A DNA stretch of 64,000 bases from Streptomyces lycii (GTDB lineage: Bacteria; Actinomycetota; Actinomycetes; Streptomycetales; Streptomycetaceae). This document shows positions 55,140 to 63,920 of the stretch, piece by piece; position 1 is the stretch's first letter; each line of letters starts with the position of its first letter. The stretch is taken from assembly GCF_009735685.1 (NCBI RefSeq), contig NZ_WHPN01000391.1, forward strand, positions 1 through 64,000, given 5' to 3'. The translations under genes were made by a program, and so were the position numbers. The notes under the pieces were generated by a model that worked only from the letters and a program-made list of their open reading frames with translations, had not been told where the DNA came from and ran no database searches.

Positions 55140-55895
55140 TCACGTGGTCCGGCGGCGGCCCGCGAGGACGCCGAACGCGACACCCGCGACGCCCGCGACG
55201 ATCCCGACGATCCCGAGGGCCCGCGCGGTGGTGTCACCGCTGTCGGCCGCCGCGGTCTCCTGCCCGTCGGACTCCGGGCCGCCCGCGGCCTCGTCCTCGG
55301 CGTCGCCGGTGTTCGCGGCGTCGGCCGACGCCGCGGCGCCGTCGTCCTCCTCGGGTTCGGTGAGCCGGAGGACCGGTGCGGGGCTCTCGACCTCTCCGCC
55401 GTCCGCCTTCGGCTCCTCGATCCAGCGGACGACCTCGTCGTTGTCGTACGTCTGGACGGCCTTGAAGACCAGCTGGTCGGCGTCCTCGGGCAGCGCGCCG
55501 ACGGACAGCGGGAACTGCTGGAAGGTGCCCGGTTCGATCTTCCCGCCCGACCAGGTGACCTTGGTGACGGCTTCGTCGATCTTGTTGCCGTGCGACTCGA
55601 TCGGCTTGTCGAGCTGGGACTTGGTCACGTCCACGTCCCAGCCGGGCACCGGCTGCGGCATGACGGAGGCCAGCGGATGGTCGGCCGGCAGGGTCACCTC
55701 GAGCTTGACGGTCGAGGCCTTGTCCCGCTCGTTGGGGACCTTGAAGGCGATCGTGCTGTAGCCGCCCTTCTCCGCCTCGCCGGGCTGCACGGACACATGG
55801 GCGAAGGCGGGGGCGGCGAGCAGCAGGACGGTACCGGCCGCGGCGCCGCCGAGAAGCGGAAGACGGCGGACGAATCGGGCGCGTGATGCGTTCAT
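55140..55895 (-). CDS. ycnI: YcnI-family copper-binding membrane-anchored protein
   Basis: The 251-residue protein has a signal peptide ending AFA, so the mature protein starts with His (HVSVQPGEAEKGGYSTIAFKVPNE). An N-terminal His is the copper-binding feature of YcnI (DUF1775). A beta domain to about residue 165 is followed by a disordered acidic stretch and a C-terminal membrane helix (about 226-244) with a basic end. It opens the copper gene run shared with SCO, PCuAC, CopC-CopD and EfeB. Confidence 0.93.
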   Translation of the reverse strand: MNASRARFVRRLPLLGGAAAGTVLLLAAPAFAHVSVQPGEAEKGGYSTIAFKVPNERDKASTVKLEVTLPADHPLASVMPQPVPGWDVDVTKSQLDKPIESHGNKIDEAVTKVTWSGGKIEPGTFQQFPLSVGALPEDADQLVFKAVQTYDNDEVVRWIEEPKADGGEVESPAPVLRLTEPEEDDGAAASADAANTGDAEDEAAGGPESDGQETAAADSGDTTARALGIVGIVAGVAGVAFGVLAGRRRTT

Positions 55896-55995
55896 CGGGA
55901 AGACACTCCACAGGCAGTGCTGACAGGGGGACGGTCCGGCGCACGGATGGCGGCGGCGCGGACCCGCCCCGGCGGAAAGCCGGTGGAGGACCGCG

Positions 55996-56796
55996 TCAGG
56001 CCGCCAGTCCGAGGGCCGGCGGTCCCCGCCTGCTGACGGAGTGCTCCAGGGCCAGGACCTGGGGTCCGGCGGTGCCGGGTCCGTACGCCCCCGAGATCCC
56101 GGCCCGGGGCCCGCGGCAGTCCGGGAGCCCGCCGTGCAGGGCGCGCGCCAGCGCGAGAGCCGCGCGCAGCGCCCGTACGGGCGCCCCCGCGGCGAGTTCG
56201 CGCACCGACAGCCGTACGAGCCGGAACAGCGCGGCCTCACCGCGCCGCAGCAGCAGGCCGAGCACGACCGCGGCCAGCAGATGCGCGAGCAGCATGGGCA
56301 GCGAGGGCAGCAGCGCCCCGGTGAGCGCGTCACCGCCGGAGAGGGCCGCGGGTGCGCCGCCCGCCCCGGGGGCGCCGGTCGCGGGCGTGATTCCGGCCGC
56401 GGCGACGACCCGGCCGGCCTCCGCGGGGGAGATCGGGCCCCCGTTGCAGAGCAGGCTCTGCGCGAGCGCCGTCACCTGGTGGTGCGAGGTCCCGCCGTGC
56501 CCGGGCGGCGCGGCGGGAGTGGCGGCACCGTGCTGGGCGTAGCCGAAGACCGTGTGCAGGGCCAGCTGGCCCGCGGCCAGGGCGCCCGCGATCCCGGGCA
56601 GCGACCGCTCCCGGCCGGCGAACGACGCGGCCGCCGCCAGCGCGGCGAGAAATCCCGCGCCGAGCGCCCACAGCGGTACGTGGCCGAGGGACGCGAGGGC
56701 GTGACCACCGCCGGACAGCACGACACAGACCGCGGCGAACACCGCGGCCCGGACGAGACGCAGACCGGCGCCTGCGCGTGCTGGGGGGACGGACAT
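55996..56796 (-). CDS. Membrane protein of unknown function next to copper genes
   Basis: The 266-residue protein has about five hydrophobic segments and a His/Gly/Pro-containing loop (PPGHGGTSHHQ, about residue 102). The arrangement resembles small membrane proteins often found beside ycnI in Streptomyces. It starts at the ATG giving MSVPPARAG, without a strong ribosome binding site. It lies 100 bp upstream of ycnI on the same strand, which suggests a role in copper handling, but no family is recognised. Confidence 0.75.
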   Translation of the reverse strand: MSVPPARAGAGLRLVRAAVFAAVCVVLSGGGHALASLGHVPLWALGAGFLAALAAAASFAGRERSLPGIAGALAAGQLALHTVFGYAQHGAATPAAPPGHGGTSHHQVTALAQSLLCNGGPISPAEAGRVVAAAGITPATGAPGAGGAPAALSGGDALTGALLPSLPMLLAHLLAAVVLGLLLRRGEAALFRLVRLSVRELAAGAPVRALRAALALARALHGGLPDCRGPRAGISGAYGPGTAGPQVLALEHSVSRRGPPALGLAA

Positions 56797-56999
56797 GGCC
56801 GCGCCATCATCCCACCGAGCCGTTCCGTATTTCACGCCAGGGTCGAAACGTGGGGATAGGCGAGCAGCGCCGGTCGTGTACGGATACGCCCGCTCCGTGC
56901 CCGCCCGGATGACCGGAGTCACGTCGTTCGTACGCTTACGGAAGGTGAGGACGGGCAATACGTATCGATATGCCGAGTCGCAGCCAGGAGGCCGGATCG

Positions 57000-57515
57000 A
57001 TGAGCATCTGGTGGACACTCCACTTGCGGCGCGAGGCCGCGAGCGTTCCGCTCGCCCGCCGGCTGCTCGCCGGTGCCATGGAGACAGCGGGGGTCGACCC
57101 CGAGACGTCCTGGGAGATTTCACTCGCGCTCTCCGAGGCATGCGCCAACGCCGTCGAACACGGTGGCCACGCCACCGGTGACGAGGACGGCAGCTACCGC
57201 GTCACCGCGCATCTCGACGGTGAGAGATGCCGGATCGAGGTCACCGACACGGGGCCCGGTTTCCCCGAGGAGCGGCCGGAGCCACCGGGCCGGGCGGTCC
57301 GCGACGAGGCCGTGCCGGCGGGCGGCGGGCGGGCGCGGCGGCGGCCGGAGCCGCGTCGCGCGGAGGAGCACGCCGAGGGCGGCCGGGGGCTTTTCCTGAT
57401 CGAGGCGCTCGCCGACCACGTACGGGTCGGCAACCGTCCGGGCAGCGGAGCCGTGGTCGCCTTCGACAAGATCGTGAAGTGGCGGGACGACGCGCTGCTG
57501 GCGGCCACCGCCTGA
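57000..57515 (+). CDS. Anti-sigma-factor-type ATP-binding protein (GHKL/HATPase_c)
   Basis: The 171-residue protein has the SpoIIAB/RsbW-like fold with N box (LALSEACANAVEHGG), G1 box DTGPGF and G2 box GGRGLFLIEALAD. A charged loop of 30 residues (about 92-122) is inserted before the G2 box. Such proteins regulate sigma factors or anti-anti-sigma proteins in Streptomyces. The ATG at 57000 has AGGAGG nine bases upstream. No partner is encoded next to it. Confidence 0.9.
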   Translation: MSIWWTLHLRREAASVPLARRLLAGAMETAGVDPETSWEISLALSEACANAVEHGGHATGDEDGSYRVTAHLDGERCRIEVTDTGPGFPEERPEPPGRAVRDEAVPAGGGRARRRPEPRRAEEHAEGGRGLFLIEALADHVRVGNRPGSGAVVAFDKIVKWRDDALLAATA

Positions 57516-58198
57516 ACACGGGCGGCCGGGCCGCCGCGCCGCGCCCAGCCGGGGCACCGGCCGGAGTGGCGGGCCGGAGGGCCGGTGCCCGACGGGACGC
57601 GGTGTCCTACGGAGCGCGGTGCCGACGGGGCGGCGGGACCACGGAGGGCCGGGGCACGGACGGCCGCAGCACGGGCAGCCGGACCGCAGACGGCCGGACC
57701 GCAGACGGCCGGGCCGCAGACGGCTGGACCGCAGACGGCCGGGCCGCGGATGTCGGGACCACGTTCGGCCGGCCGCGGTCGGGCCCACCGCGAGGCGGCC
57801 GGGCAGGTGCCACAGATGGTCGGGCCGATCCACAGCAGGCCGGCCACAGACACCCGAGCCACAGTCCGCCGACCTGCGGACGACCGAACCGCGGGCGACC
57901 GAACCGCGGGCGACCAACCGCGCACGACCGCAGCACGGGCGACTGAACCGGGGGCGACCGAACCGCGGGCGACCGCAGCACGGACTGCCGGAACCGCGGA
58001 CCCCCGGCCTGCCGCGCAGCCCGCGGAGTCCCGCAGCCCGTGAGACCTGCGGAGCCCCATGAGACCTGCGGAGCCCGTGAGACCTGCGGAGCCCGTGAGG
58101 CCCGCGCGGCGGTGCAGCGCATGTGGCCGGTGCGGCCCGTTGGCCAGTGCGGGTCCGGCCCGCCACCAGGCCCCCGGCCCGTCACACGGTCAGCACGG
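57516..58198. repeat. Gene-free gap made largely of tandem repeats
   Basis: Three degenerate arrays fill this convergent gap: a 15-bp unit GACGGCCGGACCGCA (about 57655-57755), a unit around CGGGCGACCGAACCG (about 57885-57975), and an 18-bp unit GAGACCTGCGGAGCCCC/GT (about 58040-58100). No credible gene is present on either strand. Confidence 0.75.
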
Positions 58199-59680
58199 TC
58201 AGCCCTTCAGACGCGCCATCCAGGACTCCACCTCGTCGGCGGCCCGAGGCAGCGCGGCCGACAGGTTCCGGTTGCCGTCCTCGGTGACGAGGATGTCGTC
58301 CTCGATCCGGACCCCGATGCCGCGGTACTCCTCCGGCACCGTCAGGTCGTCGGACTGGAAGTACAGCCCCGGCTCCACGGTCAGGCACATGCCCGGCTCC
58401 AGCGTGCCGTCCACATACGTCTCGGTGCGGGCGACCGCGCAGTCGTGCACGTCCATGCCCAGCATGTGACCGGTGCCGTGCAGCGTCCACCGGCGCTGGA
58501 GTCCCAGTTCCAGGACGCGCTCCACCGGGCCCTCGATCAGGCCCCACTCCACCAGCTTCGTGGCGAGCACGCGCTGCGCCGCGTCGTGGAAGTCGCGGTA
58601 CTTCGCGCCCGGGCGGACGGCGGCGATACCGGCCTCCTGCGCCTCGTACACGGCGTCGTAGATCTTCCGCTGCAGTTCGCTGTAGCGGCCGTTCACCGGA
58701 AGCGTGCGGGTGACGTCGGCGGTGTAGAGCGTGTGGGTCTCCACGCCCGCGTCGAGCAGCAGCAGCTCGCCGGAGCGGACCGGCCCGTCGTTGCGCACCC
58801 AGTGCAGGGTGGTGGCGTGCGGCCCGGCGGCGCAGATGGAGCCGTAGCCGATGTCGTTGCCCTCGACGCGGGCCCGCAGGAAGAACGTGCCCTCGATGTA
58901 CCGCTCGGAGGTCGCCTCCGCCCTGTCGAGCACCTTCACGACGTCCTCGAAACCGCGGACGGTGGAGTCGACGGCCTTCTGCAGTTCGCCGATCTCGAAG
59001 TCGTCCTTCACCAGCCGCAGCTCGCTCAGGAACGTCTTCAGCTCCTCGTCGCGCTTCTCGTCGAGCCGGTCCGCGAGGGCGGCTTCCAGGCCGGCGTCGT
59101 GGCCCCGGACGATCCGGACCGGGCCGTCCGGGGCGGCCAGCTCGCCGGCGGCCTTGCGGACGTCGCGGCAGGGGATGCCGAGCAGCTGCTCGCCCTCGGC
59201 CAGGCTGTGCCGGCGGCCGACCCACAGCTCGCCCTGGCCGTCCAGCCAGAACTCGCCGTTCTCCCGGTTGGAGCGCGGCATCAGGTACAGCACGGCCTCG
59301 TGGCCGTCGCCCGCCGGCTCCAGGACGAGCACGCCGTCCTCGGTCCGGTCGCCGGTCAGATGCGCGTACTCGGTGGCCGCGCGGAAGGGGTACTCGGTGT
59401 CGTTGGAGCGGGTGCGGAGGTTGCCGGCCGGGACGACGAGGCGCTCCCCGGGGAAGCGCGCCGAGAGCGCGGCCCGCCGCCGGGCGGTCTCGGCGGCCTG
59501 CGGAATCGGCTCCAGGCCGCGCAGCTCGGTGTCGGCCCAGCCGCTCTTCATGTTGGCGGCCAGTTCCTCGGAGACGGCCGGGTAGAGCCCGTTCTTCCGC
59601 TGCTTGATCGGCGCGCTCTCCGTGTCCGGGCCCGCCGGGGCGGTTTCGCTGTGCTGTGCCGGTACGGGCTGATCGGTCAC
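58199..59680 (-). CDS. pepP: Xaa-Pro aminopeptidase (aminopeptidase P)
   Basis: The 493-residue metallopeptidase removes an N-terminal residue preceding proline. The five dimetal ligands fit: Asp in LLLDAGVETH, Asp in YTADVTR, His in LHGTGHMLGMDVHD, Glu in VEPGLYF and Glu in RIEDDILVT. An N-terminal creatinase-like domain spans about 55-230. The GTG start has AAGGAGG six bases upstream. It is a single gene flanked by repeat-rich gaps on both sides. Confidence 0.95.
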   Translation of the reverse strand: MTDQPVPAQHSETAPAGPDTESAPIKQRKNGLYPAVSEELAANMKSGWADTELRGLEPIPQAAETARRRAALSARFPGERLVVPAGNLRTRSNDTEYPFRAATEYAHLTGDRTEDGVLVLEPAGDGHEAVLYLMPRSNRENGEFWLDGQGELWVGRRHSLAEGEQLLGIPCRDVRKAAGELAAPDGPVRIVRGHDAGLEAALADRLDEKRDEELKTFLSELRLVKDDFEIGELQKAVDSTVRGFEDVVKVLDRAEATSERYIEGTFFLRARVEGNDIGYGSICAAGPHATTLHWVRNDGPVRSGELLLLDAGVETHTLYTADVTRTLPVNGRYSELQRKIYDAVYEAQEAGIAAVRPGAKYRDFHDAAQRVLATKLVEWGLIEGPVERVLELGLQRRWTLHGTGHMLGMDVHDCAVARTETYVDGTLEPGMCLTVEPGLYFQSDDLTVPEEYRGIGVRIEDDILVTEDGNRNLSAALPRAADEVESWMARLKG

Positions 59681-60196
59681 GTTTTCCTCCTTGAATGGAC
59701 CTCAATCCATCGTATGGGTGACCGGAAGGGGGCGCCCCGGGCCGGTCGCGGCAGGCCGGCCGGGGACTGCCGCAGACCCGTACGGGACTGCCGCAGACCC
59801 GTACAGGCGCACTGCCGGAGACCCGTACAGGCGGTATCGGTCACCCGGCGGCCCGCGGCCCGCGAGGCCCGGCCTCCGGCCTCCGGCCCGCGAAGCCCGG
59901 CTCGCGGCAGCCGCGCCTCCCGGGCCTTCGGCAGCCGCGCCGCCCGGGCCTGCCGCAGCCGTCCCGCGCGGCTCGCGGCGACCGCTCCGGCCGGGCTGCC
60001 GCGACCGGCCAAGGTGTTCTGATTGCCGCGACCGGCCCGGGCCCTGGTTGCCGCGACCGGCCTGCGGTACCGCCCGGCCTGCGGTACCGCCCGGCCTGCG
60101 GTACCGCCCGGCCTGCGGTACCGACCGGCCCGCGGAACCGCCCGGCCCGCGGCAGCAGGGCCGTACCGTACGGAGCCGCGGAGCCGGCCCCGGGGC
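59681..60196. repeat. Gene-free gap with tandem repeats
   Basis: Copies of GGGACTGCCGCAGACCCGTAC lie at about 59763-59830. A clean 17-bp array CTGCGGTACCGCCCGGC (four to five copies) lies at about 60063-60135 next to the PP2C stop codon. No gene seen. Confidence 0.75.
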
Positions 60197-61771
60197 TCAC
60201 CCGAAGCAGGCGGCGAGCAGCACGACATCCTCCGGGTCGTCGTCGGAGTACGCCCCTCCGCCGCGGCCCGGAACACCCGGCCCTCCCGGAGCGGTCCTGC
60301 CCGGGCCACCCGGACCGCTCGGACCACCCGGACCGCTCGGACCCCCGGAACCGTTCGGCCCGGGCGCGCCCGCAACGGCCCGACCGGCGGCCTGACCGCC
60401 CTGACCATCGTCCGGGAGAACCGTGCGCAGTACGTGGTCCGCCACGGCCTCCGGGTCGGCGCGCAGCGCCGCGGGCACCGAGGCGGCCGCGGCCCGCAGC
60501 CGCCCCAGCGCCTCGTCCGCCGGCCTGCCGGTGCGGTGCAGCAGCCCGTCGGTGTAGAGCAGCAGCGCCTGTCCGGGCGCGGGCTCGACGACGACGCTCG
60601 GCGCCTCCCAAGCCGACAGCATGCCGAGCGGCGCCGACAGCGAGGTCTCGACGAACTCGGTGCCGTCGGGACCGGTCAGCAGCGGCGGGCAGTGCCCGGC
60701 GCCCGCCAGCACGACCCGGTGCCGCGCGGGTCCCGGCTCGCAGTGGGCGAACAGGGCGGTCGCGGAACGGGCGGGCTCGGTCAGCCGCAGCAGCAGCTCC
60801 AGGTCGGAGAGCACGGCGACCGGGTCCTCGCCCTCCATCACGGCGTACGCCCGCAGGGATGCCCGCAGCCGTCCCATGGCGGCCACCGCGCTCGGCCCGG
60901 TGCCGGTGACGCCGCCGACGCAGAGGCCGAGGGCACCCTCGGGCAGCGGCAGCGCGTCGTACCAGTCGCCGCCGCCGCGCGGGCCGGTGCGGTGCCGGAC
61001 GGCGAGCCGGACGCCCGCGGCCCGCGGCAGCCTGCTGGGCAGCAGCTCCTCCCGGAGCGTGGCCACGGTGGCGCGGGCCCGGGCGAGCTCCAACTGCCGG
61101 GCGACGTGCTCGCCGGCGTGCCGGACGTAACGGTCGAGGAGGTCCCGCTGCCGGCCTGTGGGCTCGGTCGGCTCGTCGTAGAGCCAGACCACGGCGCCCA
61201 GCCGGCCGGCCGCCCCGGTGCCGAGGGGCATCGCGTAACTGGCGGCGAAGCCGAGCCGGGCGGCGACCTCGCGGTGGCGCGGGTCGAGATCGGGCTCGTG
61301 CAGCAGGTCGGGGTGGGCGATGCCGGTCCGGGAGCGTTCCTCGTCGGTGCGGTCGTCGCGTTCGGGCAGGCCGTCGAGGATCCGCCCGTACGAGACGGCG
61401 CCGCGCGGGACCGTCTCCATGGTGCCGATGTCGGCCCGGCCCAGACCGAGACCGATGGTGGTCCGCGGGCCTTCGCCGTCGGCCGGTTCGAGGACGGCCA
61501 TGCCGCGCCGCGCGCCCGCGAGCGAGGCCCCGGCGCGCAGCAGTTCGTGCAGCGCGGCGTCGAGGCCGTCGGTGCGGGCGAGCTGTTCGGTCAGCTCGTG
61601 CAGGGTGGTGAGGTCGGACACCCAGCCGGCGAGCCGGTCCCGGACGTCCGGGCCGGGGCCGTCGGTGTGCTCCGCCGGACCGGGTACATCGTGACCGGCG
61701 GGGGCATTGTGCGCCGGAGAGGGAACTGCGGGATGGATTCCGGCCACTTTCGGCCCATGGGGGTTGTTCAT
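60197..61771 (-). CDS. GAF-PP2C (SpoIIE-type) phosphatase-like protein with a missing metal ligand
   Basis: The 524-residue protein has a GAF-like sensor domain (about 50-215) and a SpoIIE-type PP2C domain (about 250-465). GGDWYD is present, but the usual VGDVxGHG reads VGGVTGTG, so the aspartate expected at position 287 is glycine. Later acidic positions (LYTDGLL and SDDDPEDVVLL) are kept. A Gly/Pro-rich insertion (about 470-510) sits before the last strand. Such proteins normally dephosphorylate anti-anti-sigma factors. Activity may be weak or lost. Confidence 0.9.
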   Translation of the reverse strand: MNNPHGPKVAGIHPAVPSPAHNAPAGHDVPGPAEHTDGPGPDVRDRLAGWVSDLTTLHELTEQLARTDGLDAALHELLRAGASLAGARRGMAVLEPADGEGPRTTIGLGLGRADIGTMETVPRGAVSYGRILDGLPERDDRTDEERSRTGIAHPDLLHEPDLDPRHREVAARLGFAASYAMPLGTGAAGRLGAVVWLYDEPTEPTGRQRDLLDRYVRHAGEHVARQLELARARATVATLREELLPSRLPRAAGVRLAVRHRTGPRGGGDWYDALPLPEGALGLCVGGVTGTGPSAVAAMGRLRASLRAYAVMEGEDPVAVLSDLELLLRLTEPARSATALFAHCEPGPARHRVVLAGAGHCPPLLTGPDGTEFVETSLSAPLGMLSAWEAPSVVVEPAPGQALLLYTDGLLHRTGRPADEALGRLRAAAASVPAALRADPEAVADHVLRTVLPDDGQGGQAAGRAVAGAPGPNGSGGPSGPGGPSGPGGPGRTAPGGPGVPGRGGGAYSDDDPEDVVLLAACFG

Positions 61772-62410
61772 GGCTGCAGACCTTGGAACGGAAGCGCCGG
61801 GGTGGGGGCGCTTCGCCGAAATTCGCCCCGGACGACGGGGGCTGTACTGGGGTTTTCCGGCGGTCGGCCGGGGACGGCGGCGCGCTCCGCGGGTGACTGC
61901 GGATGGTGTTGCCGCACGGGCATCGCCTGCCTCGGGTGATGGGCGTCACTGCCCATGCCTCCAGATGTACACGCCATGGTGTGGTGTGTCCAGCATTGTG
62001 CTGTCGGGGTTGCCGGGGCGGAAGTGAATGATAAGTTGGCCGGAAATTTCCTCGGCTCGGCCGGTTCACGATCGACTGAGGTCATTCGGCAACGCGTCAT
62101 ATCGAACGTGGTGGGTACGTAGTCGGAAGACATGGCGAGGCCATTCCGGGGGCAGTCGGGGCGTGTCGGAACCCAGCTGCGGCCGGAAGCGTCCTAGCCG
62201 ACGAAGGTCATGCCTCCTCCCCGAGCGGGCGGAGGCCGGGTGTTCCCACCACCCGGGAGCACGGGGACGGGCAAGCGCCAGGTGTGCGCCACCCCACGCC
62301 ACGTTCCCCGCCCGGGCTGCGACGTGATGCGCTGACGTGTACGCACGGTTACTTCCGATCCGCGTGGTGTGTACGGCTGAACCCGCCGGAACGGTGCCAC
62401 GTAGTGCCAT
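61772..62410. other. Less GC-rich promoter region upstream of the prim-pol gene
   Basis: This region between the PP2C and prim-pol genes has no convincing gene. The segment at about 61990-62130 is strongly lower in GC and is the best candidate for divergent promoters. A 21-codon open frame starting at 62132 (MARPFRGQSG) has a purine-rich GGAAG too close to its start, and is doubtful. Confidence 0.45.
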
Positions 62411-62520
62411 GCAGTTCGGTGCAGTTGGGTGCAGTTCGGTTCCAGGCAGTTCGCTCCACGCAGTTCCGCACGGTTGCACGCAGTTCCATACGCAACACGC
62501 ACTTCCATACGCAGTTCGAT
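62411..62520. repeat. Iteron-like direct repeats of GCAGTTC upstream of the prim-pol gene
   Basis: GCAGTT occurs exactly at 62411, 62421, 62431, 62446, 62460, 62480 and 62511, with a one-mismatch copy at 62499. The first three are spaced 10 bp apart, one helical turn, and several extend to GCAGTTC(C/G). TTCCATACGCA is also duplicated (62484 and 62503). The array ends 45 bp before the gene. Confidence 0.8.
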
Positions 62521-62565
62521 GCGACGGAAACAGCCCTCGGCGTTAACGGAAAGGAACGAGCGCTC

Positions 62566-63246
62566 ATGCGCGAGATCCCCGGAATGCGACGCAGGCTCCT
62601 GCCCAGGCGCAGGCGCAGTGGGAAGCCGGTCCTCCCCGACACGGCGCTGACCTGCGCCGCCGAGTGGCAGTGGCCCGTGGTTCCCGGAGTGGGGCAGCGG
62701 CCCGGCAGCGGCCGCAGGGGCGGCTGCGGCTGCCCGCACCCCGACTGCGCCGCTCCCGCCGCGCACCCGTTCGATCCGGGGCTGCTCGCGGCGACCACGG
62801 ACGCCCGGATGGTGCGCTGGTGGTGGACGAACCGGCCGACGGCACCGATCATCCTGGCCACCGGCGGCCGCGCCCCGTGCGCGGTCAGCCTGCCCGCGGT
62901 CGCGGCGGCGTCGGCGGTCGCCGAGCTGGAGCGGACGGGTGTCCGGCTCGGCCCGGTCGTCGCCACCCCGGACCGGTGGTCGCTGCTGGTGGCGCCGTAC
63001 TCCCTGCCCGAGCTGGGCGAGCTGCTCTACAGCCAGGACTGGGTCCCGGGTTCGCTGCGCTTCCACGGCGAGGGCGGCTATCTGGCGCTGCCGCCGTCCC
63101 GTACCGGGGCCGGTCAGGTCCGCTGGGAGCGGGCGCCGGGGACGGACGGCGGCGCGCCGTGGCTGCCGGAGGTGCAGACCGTCGTGGAGGCCCTGGTGGA
63201 GGCGAGCGCCGGCTCCCCGGGCGGCGGCAGCAGACTTCCGTACTGA
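62566..63246 (+). CDS. Bifunctional DNA primase/polymerase-like (prim-pol N-terminal) protein
   Basis: The 226-residue protein resembles the N-terminal prim-pol domain found in Streptomyces chromosomes and integrative elements: ALTCAAEWQWPVVPGV, GCGCPHPDCAAPAAHPFD (possible metal-binding Cys/His), then ARMVRWWWTNRPTAPIILATGG. The acidic hhhDhD motif of an active archaeo-eukaryotic primase is not visible; at that position is CAVSLPAVAAA. No helicase domain follows. The ATG is preceded by AAGGAA at about ten bases. Iteron-like repeats lie upstream. It may be a non-catalytic relative. Confidence 0.82.
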   Translation: MREIPGMRRRLLPRRRRSGKPVLPDTALTCAAEWQWPVVPGVGQRPGSGRRGGCGCPHPDCAAPAAHPFDPGLLAATTDARMVRWWWTNRPTAPIILATGGRAPCAVSLPAVAAASAVAELERTGVRLGPVVATPDRWSLLVAPYSLPELGELLYSQDWVPGSLRFHGEGGYLALPPSRTGAGQVRWERAPGTDGGAPWLPEVQTVVEALVEASAGSPGGGSRLPY

Positions 63247-63748
63247 ACCGCCGCCGTACTGAACCGCCGCGCCGGCCCCGTCCCCGTACCGATCGCTTCC
63301 CGAGCCTCGCTTTCCCCACCGATGGCGGCCGCGCACCGGCCGGCCACCGGGCCGATCTGCTCGCTGCGGACTTGCTCGTTGCGGACTTGCTCGTTGCGGA
63401 TCTGTTCCAGCGGACCGGCTCTCCGCGGATCTCTTCACGCGGACCTGCTCGCTGCGGACGGGTTCCCTGTCGCTCCGGGCTCCGGGTCGGCCGGCTCTCG
63501 TGCCGAGGCGTGGGGACGGGGCGAGGACCGGGACCGGCTCGTCGGCCGGGCCCCGGCCGGTCCGGCGCAGCGGCCCGGCGCAGGATTCGCGTGGACGGCG
63601 TGGACGGCGTGCGGGGTGCTGTGTGCGGCCGGGCAGCTGACTCCGAAGTGCCCTGGCGGGCCGGTGACCGGCCGGCCGTTGTTCCGTTGCGAGGCGTGCC
63701 GGGGAACCGCAAATCCGGAACTCAAGCTTCCGTCATCCGAATCCGGAC
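63247..63748. repeat. Gene-free gap with 18-bp tandem repeats
   Basis: About three copies of GACTTGCTCGTTGCG lie at about 63357-63405, with weaker copies to 63460. Immediately after the prim-pol stop the unit GTACTGAACCGCCGC is duplicated. I see no gene. Confidence 0.6.
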
Positions 63749-63802
63749 ATGGAAACGCCCGGTCGCTGGCGACGGGGGATGCACCAGCGACCGGGCTTCT
63801 AG
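63749..63802 (+). CDS. Possible 17-codon small ORF overlapping a hairpin
   Basis: An ATG-to-TAG frame encodes METPGRWRRGMHQRPGF. Its codons form a 13-bp perfect stem, GCCCGGTCGCTGG (63757-63769) with CCAGCGACCGGGC (63784-63796), around a 14-base loop that contains GGGGGATG. No ribosome binding site precedes the first ATG; the inner ATG at 63779 has GGGGG directly before it. It could be a leader peptide with an attenuator, or simply a terminator hairpin. The DNA after it is lower in GC. Confidence 0.3.
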   Translation: METPGRWRRGMHQRPGF

Positions 63803-63920
63803 AACCGTAACAAGAGATTGGCTGTTCGCAAATTCGATCGCGGATATCCGTGAAGGAATTTACTGGTCGGTAGAGCCGGTGTGACGGGAGTCACGCGCGA
63901 CACCTCACCGTCCGTCACTT

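Noticed and set aside
57585-58185. Open frames in the repeat-rich gap between the ATPase and pepP genes
   Set aside because: They are translations of short tandem repeats in all frames and show no start signals.
62132-62197. 21-codon open frame MARPFRGQSG... upstream of the iteron-like repeats
   Set aside because: The purine-rich GGAAG is only two bases from the ATG, and no conservation evidence is available; listed only in the gap entry.
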